64,000 bases of DNA. Origin: Erythrocercus mccallii. Its lineage: Eukaryota > Chordata > Aves > Passeriformes > Dicruridae. Position numbers and translations under genes: made by a program. The stretch spans positions 3,360 to 67,359 of the forward strand of contig VZRG01000307.1 in the NCBI GenBank assembly GCA_013397435.1. Direction: 5' to 3'. Shown here in pieces: positions 36,526 to 47,930 of this stretch (the first letter of the stretch is position 1; each line of letters begins with the position of its first letter). The notes beneath the pieces are model-generated. The model made no database searches. It saw only the letters and a list, made by a program, of their open reading frames with translations, and had not been told where the DNA came from.

Positions 36526-39500
36526 TGTTCCACAAATTCTGTTGCAAACACCATCAGCAGATGATCAGTGCTGGAGTTTGGGGACTTTGGATCTCTGTTC
36601 ACATACTGTTCACATGCAGGCATCAGTTGAAAATATCTTGTTCATTGGCTAGATAAGTAACTGAGAGATCTTGAGCCACCTAAAGCAAATAACATTCTTA
36701 GGTATTGATAGCAAAACTCAACTTCATCATTCTCAGACACTAACATTCTTGCAGGTTTTGTTGTAAAATGCAGAGACTCCTGTACTAGGCTAAGACTAAC
36801 ATGCTAAGTTTCTCTTTGAACTATTCTTCATGACACAGGAAGTCCTGAGCACAGTGGCAACTATCAACGCACAGAGGATTTGGTCTTTGGTGCTACACTT
36901 CATTGGTTTTAAAATACAACAGACACAGAAATTAATTTGGATCGTCATTATCTCTTTATTTAATTATTTTAANNNTTATATTATAATAATTAACTTATTT
37001 TTTAAAGCAGATAAAATATGAAGAGAAACAAAAGAAAAAATGAAGGTTTAAATCATGTTTATAAAAATATAGCATTTCATGCCTATGCAAGTAACTATTT
37101 TTTAATGAGCCAAAATTTGTTGACAGTTAAAAAAGAGAGCTTTACATCCAGAAATTTGGGTCTATCCCATGAAAGTAAAATATTCCTGAGGTAAAGAATC
37201 AGGACATACTATCAGTCTCTTGCTGCTGTATTTCTTGTTTTCTTCTGTGGATTTATGATTTATTTGGAATATTTCTTCCTACATTCATAAGATAAACAAC
37301 ATCATCTATCCATGTCCCAGCTGGTCAGCTACTTGATCATTGGGTTAGTCAAAAGTATATATTTTTGTCTAAATATTCTTGCTTTTGTAATTTTTCAAAC
37401 TAAGCTCCAACACATAGGTTTGCCTTAACAAGCCTTTCAATTTCATTTCTTAGCCAAGTGTTATCTTGCTTCTGACTCCATTCAACAGATCTCCCAGGAT
37501 ATTATTTTCATATTAAAAATGTCTTTCTAAAGTAACTTCACAGTTTATTTTTATATTGTTTTCAGCTAAATACAACTGTGCTCTAAGTACAGCAGTACTG
37601 TGTATCCATAACAGCACAGAAATAGATCAAAATCACAAATTCAATAGATATTTTCTAACATAGCTTTCAAGAAGAGAAAAAGTCTAAGTAATTAAAAAAG
37701 GACTACATATATCTGGAAAGAACTGGGTCAACATGTAAGTTCTACATAATTTCAAAATATAACATAATGAACTGCTTAGCTTCAAATCTCTTTCAAATTG
37801 TGTTAAATGAATACTGACAACTTAAAACACTCTTTAGATTTACCAATTCTAAATCAGTTTGCATGTAACTCATTTTGTTACAGCTTATAGCTGTATGGCT
37901 GTATAGCTGTAGATCTGCAAGGTTTTACAAGTTAAATAAATTGTATTTGCTCTCCACAAATGATTTGGAGAAACTCAGATGTGCAATGTCAAATTTAAAT
38001 GAAATGCCTTACATTTAAACTTCAGAATATGACAAATCTTTGTGATACTTGTCAGTGCACAGGTTCTGGTGGTATTCCTTGTACTAGGCTTTCAGAATGA
38101 GGTTAGCTCTATCATCTGCACATCATCTGCACATTCTGATAAAAAGCCTCGCAAGCACTCTGTACTATCACAACAGGCCAGAACAGTGTGATTCAAAAAC
38201 AAACAAACAAATAAACAAAACCCACACAAAAAGGGAAAAAATCAAAAAACAGTAAAAATGGTCTTGTGAAATGAAAGTAGTTAGTGGACAAACTGTAAAA
38301 GGGTTCATAAATTTTCAATCTTTCAACTCTTATAAGTTTAAATATGGGGGAAAAAAAGCCAGTAAAACAACTATTTGCAGGGTGAGGTGAAAATACTCTT
38401 CCAAGGGCAGCTTTGAACACTTGCATTGCATTGTTCCTTGTATTCAGAGTGGCCTGTATAATGCTGAGAATGCAGGAAAATATATGAACCAAAAGACACT
38501 GTGGGATAAGTAAATGACACTGTGGGATGTGAATAATGGCATATTATTTCTTGCCTGGTATGCAGTTGAAGACAAGTTTCATTGGTGCAATAAGGGATGA
38601 AATAATTCTTCATATTTCACACACAGGAGTGTCTTGTTACAACTACGATTGTGTTGTAAAGTGTGGTTTTAAAAAGAGTTTGTATATGTTAAGAAATAGG
38701 GTTCATAAATTACAACCAGTCCTTTTCGTGATGACTCAATTTCTACTGTCTATTTTTAATGACAGTTCAGCGTGTCTTTGAATAAAATAAGGCATAAGCA
38801 GTTATGACATAGGCAGTTATGACTTCTAAAATTCTCTTTCCCTCTCAATGACCACTCTTTTCCTTTCTTAAAGTGTTTCTTTTCTACTTTTTTATATTTT
38901 TCTTAGAAGAATCTCTGGTTGTTTTGTTGAGATAGACCACATCTCCAAGAGCAAGTGGTCAATCAATGGATTAAGCAGTTACCTGGGGGTTACTAAGTGT
39001 GATGCTGAGTGACTGTGAGCTGGAGGTAGTATCAACTTAGGTGGATTAGCAAGAGGAAGATGTTCATAAATTTATATGTATCTGGGATTTTTTGGTTGAC
39101 CCCAAAATGTATAGTTCTGAGACTTACATAATTACATCTTTTAAAAATTAAATGCCTTTAATTCTCATTTGCTATGACAATTTGAATTTAGTAAATTTTC
39201 CCTGCTACACAATATACAGTTTTTATCCAGCCTGAATTCTGTCCAACTAGCCTGGCAGCCATGTGATGCACATCAACTAAACAGAAGCTTTCTATGCAAA
39301 CTTGTGTAAGACTGTTAAGCACAGCATCTCAGCCTGTGAGGATTAAAGAGAAAGGAAATAATCCATGCTAGAGGGAATGTCTGTGAGAAAAGGGGTATAT
39401 ATGTGCCTACAAAGGATTACATGATGGAGGAGGAAGAAATGAGATGCGTGAAATGTTGCAACCTTTCAGGAAGGAAAAACAGTGCTATGAGTATTTAAAA

Positions 39501-40974
39501 AAAAATTAAAGGACTTTTTTAAAAAAGAGATAAGAAGGGGTGCTAATAATCTTTCACAATGGCTCGTCTATTCCTTGAGTTAGGCTTTCATAGAATAGTT
39601 CTGGATTTGAGAAAACCAATATATTCAGACTATACGAAGGCTGTGCAGAATCAAACCTAATGTCCTGTTTCTAGGGATAGCTACACATTTGTCTCTTTTC
39701 TGGTCTTTGTAGGATTCCACAGAAGACTATCAGTTCTTGTCTTCAGAGAAAACTCCAAGCCTATTCGTCCACAATATTGCTGTGATATTTGGTGATAGAA
39801 ATTGGTATCAGTTTCCTTGATTGCTATTGTCAAGTGGGAAAATACTTGGCTACATGATACTTTTCACTGGTGATGAAGCACTGCTAAAATGACCTGAGTT
39901 TTCCTACTTGTCATCCCATAAACAAAATGCAGCAGGGAAATTATAAATAATTAATTCTTGTCAGTTTCAACTGTGTAAAATTACACTAATTCCAAATTTA
40001 TGCCAGTAGAGATCTTGCTTCACTTCAGGAGGATGTGTTTCTTGCTAGATAAAGTCCAGTTTTGTATACAAAAGGAGACTTCCTTGGGGATATTTAATTA
40101 GGTTGAATACACCTTGAATCACAATAAAAATTCAAACAGAAGGAATTAATTCAGTTTTATTTCTAGTGTTTTCAGAATTCCATTCTGATCTGTGAAGCCT
40201 CCACTGAAATACTCTAGGACTTGGGATTGCGAGTATAGTTTCACTTAATTATAGGTAGAATTATGTGTTTGAATTCATATAACACACATCTTGTTAGGAA
40301 AAGTTCTTTCTGAAACTATGTCTTTATAAGCCTTGCAAGGACTCATGAGGACCATTCAGCTACTTCCTGAGAAGATTAGCTTAGAATATTTCTTTCCAGT
40401 TGGAAATTTATGCACCAGCTTGAGCCAAAATGACAAGAGAGATATTCTGGGATATTCTTTGGAATATATTTTAATAGCTCAGTTACATCAAGCTTTGCAT
40501 TTGGAACAACTTAATATCAGAATGATTACTAAACAATGCATTTTTCATGCATGCAACATAGCAAATCCCTTTTACATTGTGTCATGAAAACTAAATTTAT
40601 TGATCTAAAAACTTCCGTGAATATTGCATTCCTGCACACATTAGATTTTCTTATATTGCTCGTATTACAAAGGGAAGATAAAGAGGAACTGCTTTGAATA
40701 AAAGTGATAGGGTACAAATAAAGCAAACTTACACTTAGGCTAAAGCTCTTTTGATTACCTAGAAATAAGTGATGAAATATTTCACTTAATGCACAATAGA
40801 TATGACAAGTCTCTGGTGCCTCTCTACCAAGCAGACAGGGTGAATTTGTATTAGTCAGGGGACTTTATTCATTCACCTTATTTTAAATGCAGAGGTCTGG
40901 AAAAACTGTATCTACAAGTCTTGTGAGAAGCTTCCATCTGCCTCCTTATTCTTTAATTCTCATGCAGTTTAAAT
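36526..40974. other. Unique AT-rich DNA, no gene seen
   Basis: No credible exon or repeat family. It holds the 3-N gap, an AAAC-rich run near 38196-38220, small local duplications (GACACTGTGGGAT near 38493 and 38516; GCAGTTATGAC near 38798 and 38813) and frames of 99 codons or fewer without a domain. Confidence 0.5.
36973..36975. other. Assembly gap (NNN)
   Basis: Three undetermined bases in a TTTAA/TTATA context. One translated frame (36830-37021) crosses them, so that frame is not reliable. Confidence 0.95.
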
Positions 40975-41160
40975 GGGAGCAGAGATGCTCTTATGTAAAT
41001 TTCATTTAATTACATTGAAGTCTTTTGAATCTAATTGGTTATATTCAATTTGTCCAAGGAATTGGTGGCCGTTATCAAAAGGATGAAATGCAATGATAGC
41101 TGTTATTTATTTGAATTGTGAAGCTGCAGTTAGTGCCTCATTTCTGCAGTAGTCAGGAAT
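40975..41160. other. Possible conserved noncoding element
   Basis: A block rich in homeodomain-like and Oct/Sox-like words (TTTAATTACATTGA, CTAATTGG, TATTCAATTTGTC, GTTATCAAAAGG, TGCAATGATAG) with no simple repeats. The texture resembles developmental-gene enhancers found in gene deserts. Conservation is untested. Confidence 0.25.
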
Positions 41161-41559
41161 TTTTTCTGAAGTGTATGTACACACACACAGACACACATCC
41201 ATATGTATACACACATGAAACACTTGAGCTCTCCCTAAACACTACAGTTTTCTGTCATGCAGATACATATTTATTCTCATTAGAAACTTAATCTGTGTAA
41301 TTAGAAAGTGTCTTAATAGAAATTCCTTTACATATTTGCCATGTCTAATAAGATTTCATTTTTAGAAAATAGCATTTTCATGAGATCCTATGAATAAAAC
41401 TGTTGCTATCATGATATTTGCAGTGATATTACCACAGGTATGTCCAATCTTCAGTTTCTTCAATGAGATATTATTTTTCAACCCAAAACTTATGATAAAA
41501 ATGAATGTGTTACAACCATTTAGGTCATATTTTTTGCAGTTGATCCAGTTTGAAGCAAA

Positions 41560-41720
41560 TGCACCTTGCTAATTACAGTGTGCATTGCATAATTAGCTTA
41601 TGGGTAAATGCTTTGCTGCACATCAAAGCAGTATTTGTTTTCAGACAGGTAGAATAATCTTACAGATGCACAAGCATTTTAATTGCAGTTAATCAATTTG
41701 TCCACAGTCTTATTCACTGC
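41560..41720. other. Possible conserved noncoding element
   Basis: CTAATTACAG, GCATAATTAGC, TTAATTGCAG and TTAATCAATTTG lie within about 130 bp, beside a TGCATTGCATAA octamer-like stretch. It lies 400 bp from the previous candidate block. Pattern-based only. Confidence 0.25.
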
Positions 41721-42819
41721 TAATGTCCACACTCTTATTCACTCACCATATATAATACAACATAATTAAGAGTTGGATTTTGAATCCTGGTATTTGTCCA
41801 ACTAAATGAATTTCTCTGTCAACATATCTTAATGAAGGGTGTGACTAGACTTTACATAAATTTAGCAAGGGTGTATTAAACATTGATCACCTACTGTGCT
41901 GAAGCAGATCTTATGTTCATTTAATCTATTATTAAATTAGCTCTTTATTTTAGGATTAATGTTTTTGAGCACTTGAATGCAAATTTTACTGTAACTAATC
42001 CACTAGTAACTTAGTTTTAAATGGAAAACCAGTCAGCAATAATCTATCATTACAGTCCTAAGCTTTCTATTTTGTAGGTAATTTCAACATTATACAATAC
42101 TATGAAACAAAAGTTCAACATAATACTTTGGGACATGACTGAAGGATTCCATTCCTAAGAATCAGGACTGGATCAGTGACCTTACAGGCACACAGAAGGT
42201 TTGACAAAATTAAACACAGAAATTCTTTTCCAGTTTACTAAAACAGTGATCATGAAGTATATATTAAAATTATCTTCAAATAAACTGCCACGGGAATGAG
42301 CCTGGGGATGTTCAGTCACATTTGACCAAGTTCTTATCTCCGAGTATCTGCTGCTTCTCCCTATCATCAAAGCCAGGACATTACTTGTTCAAATCATCCC
42401 AGTGTCAGAAGCCTCCATGCAAACCTGAACCTGGAAATCTATATCCCTATTCCTTTCCTTTCTCCCCAAACCTTTCCTTGTAATTTAGAGAGCACACACT
42501 ACTGTTTTCTGAACTTGAGTGAGCTGTCACACTGTACAACTGAGTTGGGTGATACTGGAAGAACAGCACACTTTTGATGTGCTTAGAATAGAGTACTGAA
42601 ACAAATATGAAGTGTTCCTGTAATAAGTAGCTGGATAGATCTGAAATAGTTTCTGTAAGCTTTGAAATATCATCTGCTTTAGACTGAATTTTTCACATGA
42701 TCATACCACATCGTTGCATATTCATGTCCTGTAGCTACTGCTTTCTTAATAACTTTCAAAATTATTACTCAAATCTAACCAATGGGACAGAAATCTCAAG
42801 GATGCAAACCTAGTAATGA

Positions 42820-42878
42820 TAATACTAATAATAACAATAACAATAACAATAACAATAATAATAATAATGGTAATAATA
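42820..42878. repeat. (AAT)n/(AACAAT)n microsatellite
   Basis: AAT units interleaved with four AACAAT hexamers, followed by pure AAT. Simple repeat. Confidence 0.85.
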
Positions 42879-43566
42879 TGTTTACTGCTGTGCCTAATGA
42901 AGAAAAATGCTTATAATCTGACACAGGTCTATAAGACTCCACAAAGAGGAAGTATTCAGTGGTCTGTACTTTTCTCAGTGTTTCTAGCAGAGTTAGTTTT
43001 ATTTACCACTCATGCAGGAAGAAATTAAAAACAAAAAACCAGCATAAGGCTCAAAACTTTTCTTATATGGTATTGTAGCTGTAGATTTAAAGCATCTAAT
43101 TTGACATCTTCTAAAAGAATGTATTAAGCCAGCACTTTGAGAGTCAAAGAGCTTTACCAATTTTTATACCTTCCTGACAGTGCCCTTAGAGAACGAATGA
43201 GGATCAGTGGACTCAAGGAACTAATGGGCCTGTCAGTTCTCTGAACGTCTCTAAGAGTCATGATCTAGACAATTGACCAAAGATAATAAAAGGAGAGACA
43301 AACAAAGGCACCAGAGAGAGGAGACTGAAATACTTCTCTTCTAAATTATTTCAACATTTTTTTTCCTTTCTCCTTTTCTACTCTGTTGTTTTTCTGCCTT
43401 TGTCTCTTGAGTATTTGTTGTAATTTTGTTCAAATTACCAACTTATTTATTACAATTAATAGAGGTTACTATAATTAAATTGTGAAAGGATCACGTATTT
43501 TTGTTTCTCAGGCACTCAATAAAGAAAACACATCTTTAAGCTGAAGTGCATTGTGATTGCAGTATT

Positions 43567-44129
43567 TGTTGTGTTTTAACAGGGCAGTCAAGCCCCACAC
43601 AGATGCTCACTAAGTCCCCCTCAGTGGGTTGAGGGAGAGTCTCAAAAGGGTAAAAGTGTGAAAACGTGAGTTGAGATAAAGACAGTTTATTGGGGAAAGC
43701 AAAAGCTGTGGTCCCAAGCAAAGCAAAAGAAGGAATTCATTCACCACTTCCCATGGGCAGGCAGGTGTTCAGCCATGCCCAGGAAAGCAGGGCTCCACAC
43801 ATAACAGTTACCTTGGAAGAAAAATACCACCGCTACTCCAAAGGTACCCCCTTCCATTATCTTCCCCTAGATTTTATGCTGAGCATGCCACCATATGGCC
43901 TGTGACATCCCTCGGGGCATTTGGAGTCAGCTGTCCTGGTTGTGCCCCCTCTCAATGCCTTGTGCACTTCCAGCCTCCTTGCTAGCATGAGGAAAAGACC
44001 TTCACCCACTAAGCACTGCTCAGCAACCGCTAAAAACACTGATGTCTTTTCAACAATGTTTTTGTCAAAAATCCAAAACATAGCACCATGTAAACTGCTA
44101 TGAAGAAATCTTTGAAATTTTTAAAGACA
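43567..44129 (-). mobile_element. Diverged but nearly full-length ERVL-type LTR
   Basis: On the minus strand it ends ...GTTAAAACACAACA at 43567, carries the poly(A) signal AATAAA at 43691-43686 followed by TTTATCTCAACTCACG, and has a TATA-like AGCATAAAAT at 43880-43871. Its U3 includes GTTTTGGATTTTTGAC and TTCTTCATAG, phrases shared with a very common avian LTR family. The left end (43567) is clear. The right end (44129) is approximate and no convincing target duplication was found. Frames on both strands inside it (43536-43721, 43690-43905, 43857-44081, 43921-44103) are incidental. Confidence 0.75.
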
Positions 44130-44313
44130 AAATGGAGTATAGGTTTTCCAGCATTTAGGCTCTAATGTCAAGCATACTTTTGTCTACAGAGATAGAAGAG
44201 TGTAATTGTGTTCTCATTCTCTGCTCAGAGTAATTTCTTAGAACATCAAAACAATGTTTGCCTTAAAATTAACAACGAAACTACAAGAAGAAAGCTTTTT
44301 GAAGAAAATCTAC

Positions 44314-44405
44314 AATTTTCTTCAAAATCTTCTTGGATAAATTTTCTTCAAAATTTTCTTGGATAAATTTTCTTCAAAATTTTCTTGGATACATTTTCTT
44401 GGATA
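44314..44405. repeat. 26-bp minisatellite, about 3.5 copies
   Basis: Three consecutive 26-bp units start at 44314, 44340 and 44366. Each begins AATTTTCTTCAAAAT and ends CTTGGATA; unit 1 has one C for T difference, and units 2 and 3 are identical. A partial fourth unit (44392-44405) lacks the middle. Near-identity suggests recent expansion by slippage or unequal exchange. Confidence 0.92.
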
Positions 44406-44774
44406 GAACAAACTTTTTCTCTAGTGATGCAACTTTCATCATTATAATGTGTTTGTTAGTTGTTCTAGCAAATACTTTAGTGATGCACTTGCACCATCCT
44501 CTCTGAAAGCTGTCCCTTAAAGTACACTGTACTTCAGGCAAAAAAAAAGAGACATTTTCTGTACTCCAGCAAGATATTGATAAAGTAAAGAAATTCAAAT
44601 AACAAAAAAAGATTACTTCTACCTCAAGAAAAAAAAATTGGCAAAGAAAAATCCTGTCAAGACACAGAAATGTGCTATTTGCCATCTCCTTTTTTTTCCA
44701 CTACACCTTTCTTAATTACAAATTTTTCTTTGCCTCTGACTTGTATTCTGAACTCCACTCATCCAATCATTAGT

Positions 44775-44800
44775 AGTGAAGTGAAGTGAAGTGAAATGAA
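44775..44800. repeat. (GTGAA)n short tandem repeat
   Basis: Four exact GTGAA pentamers with one imperfect neighbour on each side. Confidence 0.85.
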
Positions 44801-45359
44801 AATACTTCCTTGATTGGATTTAGAATTTGATTTCCCAACATTAGATCTTCATACATATGAAGAGATCACTGTTATTTCTACTCTGATACTATGCACATTT
44901 TAGAACTTTTGAGATAACCCAAACCCTTCTCATCTGTTTCAAAAAGTGACCTAGTCTGAGTAGATGCAAACAACACCTTATTTCATGTAGATAATCCAGC
45001 AAAGATCTTGACTGTATAAAATAAAATCTCAGGGAAGGAAACATCTTCAAAAAGGCAAACACTCTTCTTTGGCTGGTTTTCCTTTGCATTTCTCAAGTTT
45101 CTCTGTGATAATGCCAGGCTAATTGAATTATTTGGTTCCTTGCATAATTCAAAGTCTAGCCAGGCTACAATTCCCGTCTGAAGCTGGTACTGGTGTACAG
45201 AGCAGAGCACAACATTCTGCTCATCTGCAGATGTCTCTGCATTTCTATCTGACCTTTTTGACGTATGCATAATAGAAACAAACGAGACAGAACATTTTAT
45301 CTTCATCAAGATATTATTCTCATTGAGAGCTGACCTGTATGGTGGAATTTCAATCATTG

Positions 45360-45910
45360 TAGGGGAGAAAATGAACAGAGAGTAATAGTAAAGGAATAGG
45401 AAAATGGAAAATTAATATATGCATATCAACCACATGTAACTGAAAGCAAGAAACTGACATATTATCATCTTCCCTAGAAAGGATCTGTGACAAAACAGAA
45501 ATGGACGTAGGGTACAAAACAATTTGTGACTCTAAAGAGACATTTTCTGCATGGAAGGAGAGGTTAGAATTAATAAGGGAAAGTATAATTAGAGTATCAG
45601 CAAAAAGAGAACAGGCAGGGACAAAGACAGATTAAAATAAAACAAGAAAAACAGAAACAAATGAATAAATAAGAAAAAATTCATAAATAGAGAAGATCAG
45701 AATGCAACATGCAATATCAAGGACAAAATTCTGACTGGGAGATAGAAATGAAACTGCAAAGAAAAAGAATGAGCAAATAAGAACTAGTAAGAAGACTATG
45801 TTTTGAAGGATAACTAGATAAACATAATGGAGCTTAAGAAAAAGACAGAGAAGTATGGAAAAGTACGTAAAAGAAGAAAATACTTTTTACCAAAATGAAG
45901 GGATGCTAAA
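45360..45910. other. Long purine-rich, A-biased stretch
   Basis: For about 550 bp the plus strand is strongly enriched in A and G (AAAGGAATAGGAAAATGGAAAA-like texture), with few C or T runs. No tandem unit or gene is visible. The strand asymmetry is unlike the flanks. Confidence 0.45.
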
Positions 45911-46984
45911 TATTCCACATGCTGCTCAGCTGCTCTCACTGCCTGATGCAACAATATTCAGACAACAATATTTTGGGTAAAAGGAGAAAATTGGAACTAA
46001 ACATCCAAAAACCATTGAAACAAAAGGTGATACACATGAACATCCACCTGAGCAATGTAAATCTTAGCAATTTCCTCCTCTATAAGGTGTTGATTTTACA
46101 GTAGTGAATAAAGGAAATGGGGAAATAGGTTTGAGCTATAGCTAGAAAGATATTATTTCTCTTCAGATATGTGATTCACAGTTCTTAATACTTGAGGGAA
46201 ACTGAAAATTTTTCCTCCTCATACAAGTTTGGATTATAGCAATGCATTCAACATATAGGGCATCTGTCAGCCAAAGTCGTTTCATCTTAAGGGAAATCTG
46301 AGAATGTAGTAGTTACCCTAAAGGCAGAGGGAACAGAGCAGACCCATGCCATACCAATTATATTGTTTCTCAGAGGGATCCATTACAAGTATTCAAACTC
46401 CTTCAATTCTACTTCATAAAGGCAGTCTGTGTCAAAAGCTGTAAGCCACTGGTTGAATTCTAAGCTGCAGATCACTCTCAAGGATTTGAAGGAGTGGAAT
46501 ATGTCTGATGCTTCCTACAGTGATGAAGAATTTTCTTTGAAGTGTTAGCAATCGTGCTGCATGTCCCTAATTTCTTTATTTGTGCACAATTCATACGCAG
46601 GTAATGATGGATAAAATATGCAGGGAAAACCAGCTATAGCTATAGCACTGGTTTTCATTTTTTTTCTTTTCCCAATAAAAAGAAAAGAACAAAGCCAGTG
46701 AAAATATTTTTATACTTTAGTTTGAATTCAAAATGCTTTCTATTTTCCCCTCCTTGGGCTGTGCTCATTAATAATGATGACTATCTTCTAAAAATCAGGT
46801 CTTTATCATTTTTCACATATCTCTATTGTTCAACTGTTGGTTCAGTACCGCTGGGAACTTTATGTGGTATTTCAATCTATCCAGGAGGGGGAGGAGGAAT
46901 GTACTCTGAGGGGTAGGTAGCAAGATCCCTGTTCTGTCCTTACACAGCTTGGGAAATGGGAAAGGTCACATTACAACAAAATAA

Positions 46985-47438
46985 TTTCTGCTGGAGGGGA
47001 CATCTGGAGGTCATCTTATCCATTCCCTACATAAAGCAGGATCAACTTAAAAGTTCAATTGAGTTTCTAAGGGCTTTGTCAAGTTACTCTCTGGATATAT
47101 TTAAAGATGTAGACTCTACAGCCTTGGGCAACCTTTTTCACAGCTTAACCATTCTCTTGGAGAATGTATTTTTTCCTCCCTTGAGTTATAGTTTGTCTTG
47201 CTACAGCTTGTGCCCACTGTGTCATGTCCTTTTACCATACGCTTCTGAGGCAAGGTTGTCTCCATTTTCTCTATAACCTCTCCTTCAAGAGTTAAAGATA
47301 GCAGTAAGGTCTTCCTTTAGCCTTGTCTTTTTCAGACTGAAAAGTATCAGTCCTCTCAGACTCTATTTGTGCCATCATATGCTCACCTAAGTATCTTGGT
47401 AACCCTCCTCACTGGAACTGCTTCAATGTCGTTCTTGT
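46985..47438 (-). mobile_element. CR1 LINE, 3' portion (split by an LTR)
   Basis: Antisense to the plus strand. GGAGGGGACATCTGGAGGTC near 46993 and AAAGCAGGATCAACTT near 47033 match the CR1 3' end, and GTTCTTGTGTGGGG at 47431-47444 matches an internal CR1 site. The 106-codon plus frame at 46956-47276 is antisense to this LINE and is not a gene. The element continues on the other side of the LTR at 47770. Confidence 0.75.
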
Positions 47439-47444
47439 GTGGGG

Positions 47445-47769
47445 TGTCACCATGAGCTTTTCTATCTTCTTAAGCTTTCATATTAAGGCACAACTTTTCA
47501 TTTTCCCACACCATGTTCATGAAAACATAAGATTATGGTTTTATAAATATGGCACTGTTTGCATTCCTTTTGGTGGGAGGAGAATGCTGAATTGATGCTC
47601 TCTTTGACCAGTGTGGTTGAGAGGTGGGAATCCCACTCTCCAATCCATGGTCACTTTTCTATAAGTATATAATGGGATGAAATAAACAAGGCAGGGCCTT
47701 TCTTGGCCCCTGCTCTGATCAGCAAAGTCCAAGTGTCCTGTGGTCATTCTAGCGTGACGAACAACAATA
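47445..47769 (+). mobile_element. Solo ERVK-like LTR nested in CR1
   Basis: A 325-bp insertion starting TGTCACC and ending ACAACAATA (a CA terminus changed to TA). It is flanked by perfect 6-bp direct repeats GTGGGG (47439-47444 and 47770-47775). A TATA-like TATAAG lies at 47660-47665 and AATAAA at 47681-47686, giving plus orientation. Removing the insert and one GTGGGG restores a continuous CR1 phrase (...TTCTTGTGTGGGG followed by AGCTCAGAACTGG), which fixes the borders independently. A 6-bp duplication is typical of class II (ERVK-like) integration. Confidence 0.85.
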
Positions 47770-47930
47770 GTGGGGAGCTCAGAACTGGACACAGAACACC
47801 CTGTGTGGTCTCACCAGGGATGAATAAATAGGCGGTCACTCTGTACAGGCTCTGCCTGCCTCACTGACATCATAACTCTCCATTATAGGAGTAGGGTGAT
47901 GTGGATATGCACCTTTTCCCCCAGAAAGTT
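47770..47930 (-). mobile_element. CR1 LINE, 5'-ward portion (split by an LTR)
   Basis: Continuation of the CR1 at 46985-47438. GCTCAGAACTGGACACAGAA and TGTGTGGTCTCACCAGGGAT match antisense CR1 reverse-transcriptase sequence. It fades out by about 47930. Confidence 0.72.

Larger units (their letters stand above)
41161..43566. other. Unique AT-rich DNA around candidate regulatory blocks, no gene seen
   Basis: No credible exon. A short CA-rich run lies at about 41179-41215 and a compound AAC/AAT microsatellite at about 42820-42878. The 70-codon frame at 42816-43028 is made of that microsatellite. Confidence 0.5.
44130..46984. other. AT-rich DNA with tandem repeats, no gene seen
   Basis: Holds a 26-bp minisatellite, a short (GTGAA)n run and a long purine-rich stretch, all listed separately. 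The 124-codon minus frame at 44983-45357 and the 103-codon frame at 44374-44685 lack recognisable domains; the latter overlaps low-complexity sequence. Confidence 0.5.

Noticed and set aside
44983..45357. 124-codon minus frame
   Set aside because: No recognisable domain, no splice or poly(A) context, and of a length expected by chance in 64 kb of AT-rich DNA.
46956..47276. 106-codon plus frame
   Set aside because: Antisense to a CR1 LINE.
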